The translations under genes and the position numbers were made by a program. The notes beneath the pieces were generated by a model. That model saw only the letters and a list, made by a program, of their open reading frames with translations. It ran no database searches and was not told where the DNA came from. 64,000 nt of DNA from Alphaproteobacteria bacterium (lineage in GTDB: Bacteria > Pseudomonadota > Alphaproteobacteria > Caulobacterales > Maricaulaceae), in the NCBI GenBank assembly GCA_016124665.1, contig WGNH01000001.1:1-64000 (forward strand). Reading direction: 5' to 3'. Shown here in pieces: positions 24,257-33,034 of the stretch. How positions within the stretch are numbered: the first letter of the stretch is position 1; the number at the start of each line of letters is the position of its first letter.

Positions 24257-24354
24257 GGCTAATCCGGACTGCGGAGCGCTGATTCCGATACACAACGCGG
24301 TGATCTCTCACGCTTCGTCTTGCCCTTTGTTTCCCCTTCCGATAGCAGACTGGC

Positions 24355-25119
24355 ATGAGCCGTGTTCTGCCCTTTGAAGGTATCCGCAATTTCCGCCATT
24401 TCGGTGATTATACCGCGCTGGATGGCCGCCGCGTCCGCTCCGGGCTCTACCGGTCAGGGCATTTTCACAATGCCACCGAAGCTGACCGGGCGCGGCTGAA
24501 AGAGCTGAAAATCTCTGTGGTGGCCGATCTTCGCCGGCCGCGGGAACGCGACAATGAACCCTCGAGCTGGGGCGAAGGCTTCCGCATCCTGCAATCGGAT
24601 GTCGCGGGCCACGCCGAGCCGCCGCATATGCGGTTTTTGCGCACGGGCGATATGAGTGCGGACGGGGTCGCCGCCTTTATGCGCGCCACCTATCGCCGGC
24701 TTCCGAACGAAAAGGGCAATCAGGAGGTTTTCGCCGCCGGATTGCGCGAGCTGGCCACGCATGGCAGCGAAGAAGGCTTTGTTGTCCATTGCGCCGCCGG
24801 AAAGGACCGTACCGGGCTTTTTTGTGCGCTGGCCCTGTCGCTGGCGGGGGCGTCAAAGGATGATATCTATGATGATTATCTGATGACCAATACGGCGGTT
24901 GATTACGACGCGCTGGTGCCGCTGATCCACAAGCGGATCGAGGATACCTATGGGCGCAAGGTGCCCGAGGAGTCGATGCGGGTCTTTCTGGGTGTGGAAG
25001 CCGATTATCTCGACGAGGCGTTTGACGAGATCGGTTCCGCGGAAAGCTATGCTGCTGATGTTCTGGGGCTGACCGAAGCGGAAATCGAGGCGGTCCGGGC
25101 CAATCTGATAGCGGCGTGA
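24355..25119 (+). CDS. Tyrosine-protein phosphatase (Y_phosphatase3 family)
   Basis: 254-residue cytoplasmic Cys-based phosphatase. RNFRHFGDYTALDGRRVRSGLYRSGH and VVADLRRPRERDNEP form the N-terminal signature, and HCAAGKDRTG (around residues 143-152) is the CX5R catalytic loop, with Lys-Asp as in dual-specificity or phosphoinositide-type members. The substrate is unknown; family members act on phosphotyrosine, phosphoinositides or nucleotides. Its stop overlaps the GTG start of pabB. Confidence 0.88.
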   Translation: MSRVLPFEGIRNFRHFGDYTALDGRRVRSGLYRSGHFHNATEADRARLKELKISVVADLRRPRERDNEPSSWGEGFRILQSDVAGHAEPPHMRFLRTGDMSADGVAAFMRATYRRLPNEKGNQEVFAAGLRELATHGSEEGFVVHCAAGKDRTGLFCALALSLAGASKDDIYDDYLMTNTAVDYDALVPLIHKRIEDTYGRKVPEESMRVFLGVEADYLDEAFDEIGSAESYAADVLGLTEAEIEAVRANLIAA

Positions 25120-26384
25120 GCGACATAGTCCCGGAACAACTGGACTGGATCGACCCTGAAAAAGCCTTTGCCGTCTTCCGGATGCAGGACGGCGCGCTTT
25201 TGCTGCATGGCGGGCAGAGATCACAATCCCGGCTCTATGCCCTTGCGACGGACTGGCTGGAATTCCGGCCCGGCGATGATCTGGATGCCTTTCTGGCCCA
25301 AGCCCGCGCGGCGCTGGCGGCAGGACATCAGCTGGCCGGTCTGTTTTCCTATGAATTCGGCAGCATCCTGGAACCCAAGCTACCGCCTCCGCACAAATGG
25401 TTTCCGCTGGTGCAACTCGGCGTCTATCCGGCCTGGGCGGTGTTTGATCCGGACGGCAGGACGCTGACGCTTCATGGCGATGAAGAAGGCCGCGCGCGGC
25501 TGAAAACCGGGCTGCATATCGGCAATCCGCCGGCCAAACCGGCAAGTGCGCAGATTACGGCCAACTGGCCGCGGGCGCGCTATCTGGAGGCCTGCCGCAC
25601 GCTGATCGACCATATCCGCGCCGGCGACATCTATCAGGCCAATCTCTCGCAGGGCTTTTCGGGCCGGCTCCAGGGCGATCCCTGGGCAGTATTTCTGCGC
25701 CTGATCGCGCGCAGTGATGCGCCCCACGCGGCCTGGTTCCGGCCGGCTAGCAATCATGTAGTGGTAACCAATTCGCCCGAACGTTTCCTGCGGCTTGAAA
25801 ACGGACGCGTGGAGAGCCGTCCGGTCAAGGGCACACGGCCGCGCCGCGCTGATCCGGTCGAAGACAGGGCCGAAGCCGAAGCTCTGGAAGCCAGCGCCAA
25901 GGACCGGGCGGAAAATCTGATGATTGTCGATCTGGTGCGGCATGATTTGTCGCGCGTCTGTACGCCCGGCAGTGTGAAGGTGCCGCGTCTCAATGCGGTG
26001 GAAAGCTATGCCAATGTGCATCATCTTGTCTCGACCGTGGAAGGGCAGTTGCAGGACGGCCGGGATGCGCTGGATCTGATCCTTGCGGCCTTCCCGCCCG
26101 GCTCGATCACCGGGGCGCCGAAAATCCGGGCGATGGAGTTGATCGCGGCGGCTGAACAGGAAAGGCGCGGACCCTATTGCGGGGCGCTGGGATGGATTGG
26201 CGAGGGCGGTCAGGCGATGGATTTCAATGTCATGATCCGGACGCTGGACCTGATCCGGACGGATGCTGACTGGCTTGTTACGGCGCGCTCGGGCGGGGCC
26301 ATTACCATCGATTCCGATCCGCAGGCCGAGTATGAAGAGACGCTGCAAAAACTGAGCGCGCTGGAAGCGGCGCTGAAAGGATAG
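25116..26384 (+). CDS. pabB: Aminodeoxychorismate synthase component I PabB
   Basis: Converts chorismate with ammonia to 4-amino-4-deoxychorismate for folate synthesis. The 422-residue product has RAGDIYQANLSQGF, the SRPVKGTRPR loop in which the Lys marks PabB rather than TrpE (which has Ala), AENLMIVDLVRHDL, and GSITGAPKIRAMELI. No glutamine amidotransferase domain (PabA) is fused or adjacent. The GTG start at 25116 overlaps the phosphatase stop. pabC follows after two bases. Confidence 0.94.
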   Translation: MSDIVPEQLDWIDPEKAFAVFRMQDGALLLHGGQRSQSRLYALATDWLEFRPGDDLDAFLAQARAALAAGHQLAGLFSYEFGSILEPKLPPPHKWFPLVQLGVYPAWAVFDPDGRTLTLHGDEEGRARLKTGLHIGNPPAKPASAQITANWPRARYLEACRTLIDHIRAGDIYQANLSQGFSGRLQGDPWAVFLRLIARSDAPHAAWFRPASNHVVVTNSPERFLRLENGRVESRPVKGTRPRRADPVEDRAEAEALEASAKDRAENLMIVDLVRHDLSRVCTPGSVKVPRLNAVESYANVHHLVSTVEGQLQDGRDALDLILAAFPPGSITGAPKIRAMELIAAAEQERRGPYCGALGWIGEGGQAMDFNVMIRTLDLIRTDADWLVTARSGGAITIDSDPQAEYEETLQKLSALEAALKG

Positions 26385-26386
26385 GC

Positions 26387-27190
26387 ATGTTCCGGCGGGG
26401 TCAGGATGGCTGGATAGCGGCCGGCGCGGCGGCGCGCCTGCTGGAGGATCGCGGTTTCCAGCTCGGCGACGGGGTGTTCGAGACCTTCCGGATCCTGAAC
26501 GGATCCATCCGGCATTCCCGCCTTCATCATAGAAATCTCGATGCGGCGTGTGCCGCCCTTCAACTCGCACCGCCGGACTGGGACGACATCGAGCGGGCGG
26601 TGGCCAGGCTGGCAGCAGGTCCGGACGCGGCAATCGGAAAAGTGCAGGTCACGCGGGGTGCGGGCGGGCGCGGCCTTGCGCCTGTGACTGTGCCGCAGGA
26701 AGCGCTCTATCTGCAATTCTCGCCCTTTCCGGACGTGCCGCAGACGCTTCGCCTGTCGACCGCTGCCATCCGCCGGTCGGCCTCCAGTCTTTCAACCCGG
26801 TTCAAGACGCTGAGCTATGCCGACAATCTGGCAGCCCGGCGGGAGGCGCTACGCCGGGATGCGGACATGGCGCTCTTGCTGACCGAAAGCGGGCTTGTGT
26901 CCGGCGGTGACTGTGCCAACCTGTTCTGGCGCACGGGCGGACAGGTGCAAACGCCGTCCCTGGCGTGCGGTATCCGCAACGGGGTGATGCGCCAGCAGGT
27001 TCTGTCCTGGCTGGAAGACCAGGCCCTCCCGGCCGCCGAGACCGAGGCCGGCCCCGGCGCGCTGGAGAAGGCCGATCTTGCCTGGGTGACCAATGCTGTG
27101 ATGGGCGTTGTGCCGGTCTCGGAGATTGACGGGCGCGCCTTGCCGGTCGCCGATCCGTTGTTTGATGGAATGCGGGCGGCGGCGCTGTGA
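26387..27190 (+). CDS. pabC: 4-amino-4-deoxychorismate lyase PabC (class IV aminotransferase fold)
   Basis: PLP enzyme yielding 4-aminobenzoate and pyruvate. It has 267 residues with DRGFQLGDGVFETFRI at the start, the PLP Lys in FKTLSYADNLAARREA, TESGLVSGGDCANLFW and a late TNAVMGVVPVSEIDG. Position two bases after pabB supports PabC over a branched-chain or D-amino acid transaminase, which share the fold. The stop abuts the stop of the converging TadE-like gene. Confidence 0.88.
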   Translation: MFRRGQDGWIAAGAAARLLEDRGFQLGDGVFETFRILNGSIRHSRLHHRNLDAACAALQLAPPDWDDIERAVARLAAGPDAAIGKVQVTRGAGGRGLAPVTVPQEALYLQFSPFPDVPQTLRLSTAAIRRSASSLSTRFKTLSYADNLAARREALRRDADMALLLTESGLVSGGDCANLFWRTGGQVQTPSLACGIRNGVMRQQVLSWLEDQALPAAETEAGPGALEKADLAWVTNAVMGVVPVSEIDGRALPVADPLFDGMRAAAL

Positions 27191-27727
27191 TCAGTCGCGG
27201 CTGACGACCAGCGACTGACGCGGGCGCAGGAAGAATTCTTCCTCGATATTGAAATCGCCGGTGACTTCCCGGAACGGGGCTTCATAGGCATAGGCCACTT
27301 CCACCCAGATCACCGAGCGGCCATTGGTCAGAACACCGGCCGGAAGGGTGGGCTGGGACCCCGGGGCGCGGGCGGTCATGCCGCGCGCATCGCTCCAGTC
27401 GACTTCGACATCGCCGGTCAGGTCCATCGAAACACTGGAGATGCGGACGGAGAAATTGGCCACGTCAAAGGGCGCGATGATCGCACCGCTGGCGTTCAGG
27501 ATATCGACCATCTCGTCATCGGTAATGACATCATCCTGGGCGACAAGGTCCGCGATGGCGCTGGCCGCATTGGTGACCTTGCGGTCGACCGACAGGGCCA
27601 TCGAGATCTCGACCATGCCCAGATACAAAAGCACCATGACCGGGGCGATCAGCGCGAATTCCACGGCGGAAACGCCCTCGCGATTGCCGGCCAGGCGGCG
27701 GAGGAAATGGCGCACCGGCCTAATCAT
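27191..27727 (-). CDS. TadE/TadG-like pseudopilin of the Tad pilus
   Basis: 178 residues. A short basic leader is followed by REG|VSAVEFALIAPVMVLLYLGMVEI, a TadE-type prepilin-like motif with Glu at +5, then a soluble C-terminal domain. TadE-like proteins are processed by the Tad prepilin peptidase and needed for Flp pilus assembly. It overlaps the preceding TadE-like gene by eight bases, so the two are coupled. It is transcribed away from the main pilA-cpa block. Confidence 0.87.
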   Translation of the reverse strand: MIRPVRHFLRRLAGNREGVSAVEFALIAPVMVLLYLGMVEISMALSVDRKVTNAASAIADLVAQDDVITDDEMVDILNASGAIIAPFDVANFSVRISSVSMDLTGDVEVDWSDARGMTARAPGSQPTLPAGVLTNGRSVIWVEVAYAYEAPFREVTGDFNIEEEFFLRPRQSLVVSRD

Positions 27728-28247
27728 CGAAAGGCTCGTTGCGGAAGACGGTGGAGGACTGGATGAGCCGGCGATTGTCCGGCAGGTTTCCGACCGAGCC
27801 GAACATGTCCGGCAGGATCAGCGGATAGCTGTAATAGACGCGCACCAGGACGATATCGCCCGCGCGGCCGGGGTCGAAGCCCATATTGCCACCGTTCAGC
27901 GTGCCATCCTCGGCGATAGGCGGGGTCGGGTTGACGTCGTCAAAATCCTCGAAGACCGCGACCTCGAAAACCATCTGGTCGCAATCGGCAATCACTTCGA
28001 TGCGGTCGCAGACGGCAGTGCGGAAGCTGGCGGCGTCGCCGCCACCGCCCTGGAGCTGGCCGGTGCGGATCAGGCGGGCGGATTCGAGGACCGCATTCTC
28101 GATCACCGTCCCGGCGAAAAACACGGCGGCAACCTCGATCAGCGCCATCAGGAAAAAGAAGAAGGGTCCGGCAATCAGCGCGAACTCGACGGCGGTCGCG
28201 CCATCGCGATTTTTTCGGAAGGATTTGAAAAAGCCTGCCTTGCGCAT
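27720..28247 (-). CDS. TadE-like pseudopilin of the Tad pilus
   Basis: 175 residues with KNRDG|ATAVEFALIAGPFFFFLMALIEVAAVFF, the pseudopilin signal and hydrophobic helix of TadE, and ENAVLESARLIRTGQ just after it, also family-typical. Two cysteines in AVCDRIEVIADCDQM could form a disulfide outside the membrane. It is the first of the two adjacent TadE-like genes; the stand-alone secretin-domain gene lies upstream on the same strand. Confidence 0.9.
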   Translation of the reverse strand: MRKAGFFKSFRKNRDGATAVEFALIAGPFFFFLMALIEVAAVFFAGTVIENAVLESARLIRTGQLQGGGGDAASFRTAVCDRIEVIADCDQMVFEVAVFEDFDDVNPTPPIAEDGTLNGGNMGFDPGRAGDIVLVRVYYSYPLILPDMFGSVGNLPDNRRLIQSSTVFRNEPFDD

Positions 28248-28335
28248 GATCCGGCTCCGGAAATCAGGCTCTCTCTATAAGGGCCAAGCGCTTAAACCCG
28301 CGTGAAGAGGCAGGGTTAACAGGGCGCTACCGGCC

Positions 28336-28821
28336 CTATTCGCGGCCGCCTTCGAGTGCGCGCGGGCTTTGCGAATCCTCGGTGATGGCCGCTGCTTCGC
28401 CGGCAATACCGATGCGGGCGCTCTGCTGGCCGGTCAGCGTGTCAAACGTCTCGGAGTCATCGCCGACCGTGGGGCTTGCGGCGCAATTGGGGGTGCAGGT
28501 CATCGTCGTGCGGGCCGTGCCGCGCTGCAGTACCAGCTGGCCTGACGTTGACGGACCGACGACAAAATCCTCGGCGAAAATCACACGGCCCTGGCGATCC
28601 ATGGCGATGATATTGGTGCGGCCGAACAGGCGTCCGGTGACGATCAGCGTCCGGCGGTCGTGGATCACGGCGTCGGCGATGGCCGGATTGCCGACGATCA
28701 CGGTCGAGGCCGAGGATGGCAGACGCACAACATCGGCATGTTCGACTTCCAGCATCTGGTCGGCGGCGGCCAGGGCCGGGGCGATCAGAAGGCAGGCGAG
28801 GGCGGTGAGGGCGTTACGCAT
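28336..28821 (-). CDS. Periplasmic protein with a secretin N-terminal (CpaC-like) domain
   Basis: 161 residues with a signal peptide (cleavage near ALAAADQ). VVRLPSSASTVIVGNPAIADAVI and LFGRTNIIAMDRQGRVIF closely parallel VIHLPVDAADVLVTNPEVADAVI-type residues at the start of CpaC in this same locus, so it is a stand-alone copy of the pilus-assembly N-domain without the secretin barrel. A later ARTTMTCTPNCAASP holds a CX3C pair, and the tail is acidic and variable. It probably acts in the periplasm with the CpaC secretin; exact role unknown. Confidence 0.82.
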   Translation of the reverse strand: MRNALTALACLLIAPALAAADQMLEVEHADVVRLPSSASTVIVGNPAIADAVIHDRRTLIVTGRLFGRTNIIAMDRQGRVIFAEDFVVGPSTSGQLVLQRGTARTTMTCTPNCAASPTVGDDSETFDTLTGQQSARIGIAGEAAAITEDSQSPRALEGGRE

Positions 28822-28928
28822 GGGCGTGCTCCACAGGTGTCACATTCACCCCTTATAAGAGCGCGTCCGCGTGAAGACTTTCTAAACAGAATGGTTCGAA
28901 GATCATAATTGAGTTACACTTGTTTTGT

Positions 28929-28942
28929 TTAATGACTGTTAA
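28929..28942 (+). promoter_or_regulatory. CtrA-like TTAA pair with 6-base spacing
   Basis: TTAATGACTGTTAA has the CtrA half-sites but a 6-base rather than 7-base spacer. It lies in the AT-rich 281-bp gap upstream of pilA; weaker than the site at 28965. Confidence 0.3.
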
Positions 28943-28964
28943 CTATAAGACACAGCAATTTCTG

Positions 28965-28979
28965 TTAGTACATAATTAA
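28965..28979 (+). promoter_or_regulatory. CtrA-like box upstream of pilA
   Basis: TTAGTACATAATTAA (TTAG-N7-TTAA, followed by TCAT) fits the CtrA consensus with one change. In Caulobacter pilA is a CtrA target, so the site is in a sensible place, 124 bp before the pilin ATG. The rest of 28822-29102 is strikingly AT-rich for this window and holds no gene. Confidence 0.5.
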
Positions 28980-29102
28980 TCATGAGTATTCACCTCTTTT
29001 AAAGGCTCCTGTGGTTTATTCATTGCACACGACAAGAGAGGACGGGACAAACAAGCCTCCTTGAAGTGGATGTGTGTGGCTAGCAACACGGGAGTAGACC
29101 CA

Positions 29103-29261
29103 ATGCAAATCGTATCTCGCTTTTTCAAAGACGAATCCGGCGCAACGGCTATCGAGTATGGCCTGATCGCTGCCCTGATCGCCGTGGTCATTATCGGTGC
29201 CGTGACGGCGCTGGGGACCGGCGTTCGTGACAACATGCAGACGGTTGCCGACGCGATCTAG
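29103..29261 (+). CDS. pilA: Flp-type pilin PilA
   Basis: Major subunit of the Tad/Flp (type IVb) pilus. The 52-residue prepilin reads MQIVSRFFKDESG|ATAIEYGLIAAL, with cleavage after Gly13 and Glu-Tyr at mature +5/+6, the Flp hallmark, then a single hydrophobic helix and GVRDNMQTVADAI. I start at ATG 29103 (GGGAG about ten bases upstream); a longer in-frame start would add a non-typical leader. It is followed by a strong terminator, giving separate, probably abundant, pilin mRNA. Confidence 0.96.
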   Translation: MQIVSRFFKDESGATAIEYGLIAALIAVVIIGAVTALGTGVRDNMQTVADAI

Positions 29262-29285
29262 TCGCGGCCAAACGTCAAGGCATTC

Positions 29286-29314
29286 AAGGGGCTGCCCAGC
29301 GGGCGGCCCCTTTT
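29286..29314 (+). terminator. Rho-independent terminator after pilA
   Basis: AAGGGGCTGCCC-agc-GGGCGGCCCCTTTT forms a stem with one mismatch and ends in TTTT, 25 bp after the pilin stop. Confidence 0.82.
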
Positions 29315-29397
29315 GCTTTCCGGACCCGGGCCAGCCGGACCAACCGATTGTTAAGCCTGTTGCGCTATACAGATCAGAAATCATCCGGAGTGAAGAG

Positions 29398-29901
29398 ATG
29401 GCGGGTCAGCTCACTATATTGGTCTTTGTGTTCTTCATGCTGCTGGCGGCGGCCCGCGATGCCATGAGTTTCACCATTCCGAACTGGCTGTGCGGCACCC
29501 TGGCGCTGATCTTTCCGCTCGCCGCGGCCGTGCTTGGCCTGGGCTGGATGGATTTCGGCCTTCACCTCCTGGTGGGCGTGGTGGCCCTGCTCATCGGAAT
29601 GGCCCTGTTTGCGCCGGGATGGATCGGCGGTGGCGATGCCAAGCTGGTGGCGGTGGCGGCGCTCTGGTTCGGCTGGCCGGATGCAATGATTTTCCTCGGA
29701 AAAGCGGCGTTGATGGGCGGATTGCTGGCCGTGGCGCTGATCATGCTGCGCCGCGCGGCGCCTGCCACCGGATTACCGCAGCGCTGGATGACCGGGACCT
29801 TGCTGGCCGATGGCGCGCCGGCACCTTACGGGATTGCCCTTGCTGCAGGCGCTTTGTGGACCCTGCCGGAGAGCCAGATCTTCCTGCTCGCCGTGCTTTG
29901 A
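29398..29901 (+). CDS. cpaA: Prepilin peptidase CpaA/TadV
   Basis: Inner-membrane aspartic peptidase (A24 family) that cleaves the Flp prepilin and TadE-like pseudopilins. The 167-residue product is almost wholly hydrophobic (about five helices). The two catalytic aspartates are visible in AAARDAMSFTIPNW and GWIGGGDAKLVAVAALW (GxGD). It has the short form without the methyltransferase domain of GspO/PilD. ATG 29398 has GGAG upstream. No separate gspO is seen in the window. Confidence 0.93.
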   Translation: MAGQLTILVFVFFMLLAAARDAMSFTIPNWLCGTLALIFPLAAAVLGLGWMDFGLHLLVGVVALLIGMALFAPGWIGGGDAKLVAVAALWFGWPDAMIFLGKAALMGGLLAVALIMLRRAAPATGLPQRWMTGTLLADGAPAPYGIALAAGALWTLPESQIFLLAVL

Positions 29902-30014
29902 TTTGGCGGTTTGTGAAGAAATCTTCCCAATAGGTTGCAATGACATTTGAATCTTAACTCCCCTTTTGGAAATTACAGGTGAGATGAGCGCGTAACCCGA
30001 GGGGATTCGCGCCG

Positions 30015-30863
30015 ATGAACGCCGCAAGAATCATAGTTCTGATCGCCGCTGCACTGGCCGCTGCTGCTGCCGCCTACTTTGTCTACCAGTCGTCTTCCAG
30101 CGAACCGGTGGCCACCGAGCCACAAGTGGTCGAGGCGGCAACGGTTGAAGTTCTGGCGGCGCGCCGCGATCTGCCGATCGGCGCCCGCGTCCAGGCGAGC
30201 GATCTTTACTGGCAAGCCTGGCCGCAGGATGCCGTCAACCCGTCGCAAGTGTTGAGAGACCGCAATCCGGATGCCGCCGAAAGCTTTGCGGGCTCGGTTG
30301 TCCGCAGCGCGGTCTCGGAAGGCGAGCCGGTTTCGGCGCGCCAGCTATTGCAGGCCGGGGAGGCCGGCTTCATGTCGGCGGTTCTGGGGCCGGGTATGCG
30401 TGCCACATCGGTTCCGATCAGCGCGGAGACGGGGGCAGGCGGCTTTATTCTTCCGGGTGACCGCGTGGATGTCATCGTGTCCTATGAAGCCGAGGAAGAG
30501 GGCGGGACCCGCCGCCGTTTCTTCGTGGCCGAAACCGTTGTCGAGAATGCGCGCATCCTGGCCATCGACCAGTCTTTTGGTGATGACCCGGATGCCGAAG
30601 GTGTGGTTCTGGGTGAAACAGCGACGCTGGAACTGACGCCGGAGCAGGCCAATGCGGTCGTCCTGGCGGTTGCGCGCGGAGAAATCTCGCTCTCGCTTCG
30701 CAGCCTTTCCGATGGCGAGGGCGGGCCACGCCTGGTGTCGCGCCAGCCCAATCCGGCCCTGTCACGCCCGGATCCGGAAAGCGTCGAACCGCTGCACGAC
30801 GATGATCAGATGGTTGTCTACCGCTATGGTCAGGCCCGTGTGGTCTCGGCCGGTGACAACTAG
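30015..30863 (+). CDS. cpaB: Flp pilus assembly protein CpaB/RcpC
   Basis: Periplasmic, membrane-anchored Tad protein. Its 282 residues have an N-terminal membrane helix (residues 5-24), then an SAF-type domain beginning VLAARRDLPIGARVQASDLYW, and GPGMRATSVPISAETGAGGFILPGDRVDVIVSY, the RcpC/CpaB core. It ends at 30863, with AGGAGG for cpaC in the 10-bp gap. RcpC is thought to help modify or stabilise the secretin. Confidence 0.93.
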   Translation: MNAARIIVLIAAALAAAAAAYFVYQSSSSEPVATEPQVVEAATVEVLAARRDLPIGARVQASDLYWQAWPQDAVNPSQVLRDRNPDAAESFAGSVVRSAVSEGEPVSARQLLQAGEAGFMSAVLGPGMRATSVPISAETGAGGFILPGDRVDVIVSYEAEEEGGTRRRFFVAETVVENARILAIDQSFGDDPDAEGVVLGETATLELTPEQANAVVLAVARGEISLSLRSLSDGEGGPRLVSRQPNPALSRPDPESVEPLHDDDQMVVYRYGQARVVSAGDN

Positions 30864-30873
30864 GAGGCCGGAC

Positions 30874-32331
30874 ATGTTACGCGCTCTCATACTCGTGATG
30901 GTGACCCTGCTTCCCGCCGGTACGGCGCTGGCACAGTCCGCTTCAGAGTCGACCACCATGCAGGTCTATATCACCCGCGCGGGTTATGGTCCGGCATCGG
31001 AAGTGCTTGAGCTCCCGCTCAGCAAGGCGGCGATCATCCATCTGCCCGTCGATGCTGCGGATGTGCTGGTCACCAATCCGGAAGTGGCCGATGCCGTGAT
31101 CCGCACGCCGACCCGCGCCTATCTGCTGGGTCAGTCCATCGGTCAGACCAATGCGTTTTTCTTTGATGCCGAGGGCAATCTGATCCTCGATCTGGATATC
31201 CGGGTGGAGCGCGACATGCGCGCCCTGCAGGAAGCCATGGACCGTTTCCTCCCCGACCGCCGGGTGAGGGCCGAAGCCATGAATGATCATATCGTGCTGT
31301 CCGGATCGGTGCGCAGCGCCTCCGAGGCCGACACCGCCTTGCGGCTGGCGCAGCGCTGGACGGACAATCCGGAAAATGTGCTGTCCATGCTGGCGATTGA
31401 AGGCCGCGAACAGGTCATGCTGTCTGTGCGGATTGTCGAGATGCAGCGCACCATTGTTCGCCAGCTCGGGATCAATCTGTCGGCGGCCGGTCAGCTGGAT
31501 GACTTTGCGTTCAATGTCGCGACCGAGCAGGAATTTTCCCTGGTGGGCCGGGCCCTCAGCGGTGTCTCGGGTCAGTTCGACTATACCAATACCGGGGGTG
31601 GAGATATCCGCACCGCCGGGGCGCTGATCCAGGCGCTGGAACGTGTCGGCCTGGTGCGCACGCTGGCGGAGCCGAATCTGACCGCGATTTCCGGGGAAGC
31701 CGCCAATTTCCTCGCCGGGGGTGAATTCCCGGTGCCCGTCGGCCGTGACCGCGATGGCAATATCACCGTGGAATACAAGCAATTCGGTGTCGGGCTCGGC
31801 TTTACGCCGGTCGTCCTCTCCGAGGGCCGTATCTCGCTGCGGATATCGACCGAGATATCCGAACTGACCAATCAGGGGTCTTTGCAGCTGGGTGCGCAGG
31901 ATGTGACCGATGATCAGGGCAATGTGATCGGCACGGTTGCCGGACTCCAGATCCCGGGCCTGAATGTGAACCGCGCGGAAACAACGGTGGAATTGCCCTC
32001 CGGTGGCAGCCTCGTACTCGCCGGCCTGATCCAGGAAGAGACACGCCAGAATCTGGACGGCGTGCCCGGTCTTCAGAACCTGTCAGTCCTGGGCGCACTG
32101 TTCCGCAGCCGGGATTTCGAGAACCGGGAAACCGAACTGGTCGTGATCGTCACACCCTATCTGGTGGACCCGATCAACCAGAATGAAGCCGCCACGCCGG
32201 CGGACGGCTATGTCCGGACCAGCGAGCTGGAAACGCTTTTCCTCGGCAATATCAACCGCGCCTATGCGGTGCCGGGCGCGCAGACCGAAGGCCGGTCATG
32301 GACCGGTCCTGTCGGCTTCATGATCGAATAG
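30874..32331 (+). CDS. cpaC: Tad pilus secretin CpaC/RcpA
   Basis: Outer-membrane secretin through which the Flp pilus passes. The 485-residue product has a signal peptide (TALA-QS), the pilus-assembly N-domain (LPVDAADVLVTNPEVADAVI), a BON-like segment (DHIVLSGSVRSASEADTAL), and the secretin C-domain with VRTLAEPNLTAISGEAANFLAGGEFPVPV and VELPSGGSLVLAGLIQ. ATG 30874 is preceded by AGGAGG. Member of the cpaB-C-D-E-F-tadB-C run. Confidence 0.96.
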   Translation: MLRALILVMVTLLPAGTALAQSASESTTMQVYITRAGYGPASEVLELPLSKAAIIHLPVDAADVLVTNPEVADAVIRTPTRAYLLGQSIGQTNAFFFDAEGNLILDLDIRVERDMRALQEAMDRFLPDRRVRAEAMNDHIVLSGSVRSASEADTALRLAQRWTDNPENVLSMLAIEGREQVMLSVRIVEMQRTIVRQLGINLSAAGQLDDFAFNVATEQEFSLVGRALSGVSGQFDYTNTGGGDIRTAGALIQALERVGLVRTLAEPNLTAISGEAANFLAGGEFPVPVGRDRDGNITVEYKQFGVGLGFTPVVLSEGRISLRISTEISELTNQGSLQLGAQDVTDDQGNVIGTVAGLQIPGLNVNRAETTVELPSGGSLVLAGLIQEETRQNLDGVPGLQNLSVLGALFRSRDFENRETELVVIVTPYLVDPINQNEAATPADGYVRTSELETLFLGNINRAYAVPGAQTEGRSWTGPVGFMIE

Positions 32332-32344
32332 GGGAGATGGCAAG

Positions 32345-33019
32345 ATGAAGATGACACACGCTTTGACGGCCCTTGTCCCCGCCCTGTTTCTGGCGGCCTG
32401 CGGGACCACGGCCACAACGACCAATCTGATGGGCTTTCCCGAGGCACGTCCGGTGCAGGAAACCGCGCGCATGGATCTGCTGGTCGATGCCGAAGCCGAT
32501 GGCCTGCTGTGGTCGCAACTGGGCATGTTCCAGGTTTTTGTGGACCACTACAAATCCAATGGCCACGGGCCGATTGTCGTTTCCTATCCGCATGGCGGAG
32601 CCGAGGATGCGGCCGCCCGTTCGGCAATGAGCGAAGTGCGGGCTTTCCTCGATTCCCAAGGGGTTTCCGCGCGATACATGGAAGAAGGCCCCTATGACGC
32701 GTCCGGCATGGGCAATGCGCCGCTGATCGTCAGCTTCCTGCACTATGTCGCGGAAATGCCGGCCGAGTGTGAAAACCGGCGCTGGGATGATCTTGTCCGC
32801 GAACGCGATAACCAGGCCTATGCCGGGTTCGGCTGTTTCATGGCGCAAAACCGCGCCGCCATGGTCGGTGATCCCTATCACCTGGCCGGGCCGACCGGTT
32901 CCGATGGGCCGGACGGGGTCCGCCGCCAGACCGTGCTTGATACTTATCGCCGGGGAGAACCCACCGGCACGCAGCGCCGCGACGATGAAAGCGGCGCGGT
33001 TTCCTCTGCGGTTGAATAA
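32345..33019 (+). CDS. cpaD: Tad pilus lipoprotein CpaD/RcpB-like
   Basis: 224 residues with a lipoprotein signal (LVPALFLAACGTT, lipid Cys19 or nearby). The body contains HGPIVVSYPHGGAEDAAARSA and CENRRWDDLVRERDNQAYAGFGC, the latter with the FGCA-like cysteine motif of CpaD (NQ...FGC). CpaD is an outer-membrane lipoprotein that helps the secretin. The C-terminal tail is hydrophilic. Confidence 0.92.
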   Translation: MKMTHALTALVPALFLAACGTTATTTNLMGFPEARPVQETARMDLLVDAEADGLLWSQLGMFQVFVDHYKSNGHGPIVVSYPHGGAEDAAARSAMSEVRAFLDSQGVSARYMEEGPYDASGMGNAPLIVSFLHYVAEMPAECENRRWDDLVRERDNQAYAGFGCFMAQNRAAMVGDPYHLAGPTGSDGPDGVRRQTVLDTYRRGEPTGTQRRDDESGAVSSAVE

Positions 33020-33034
33020 AGCTGGATAGATATA

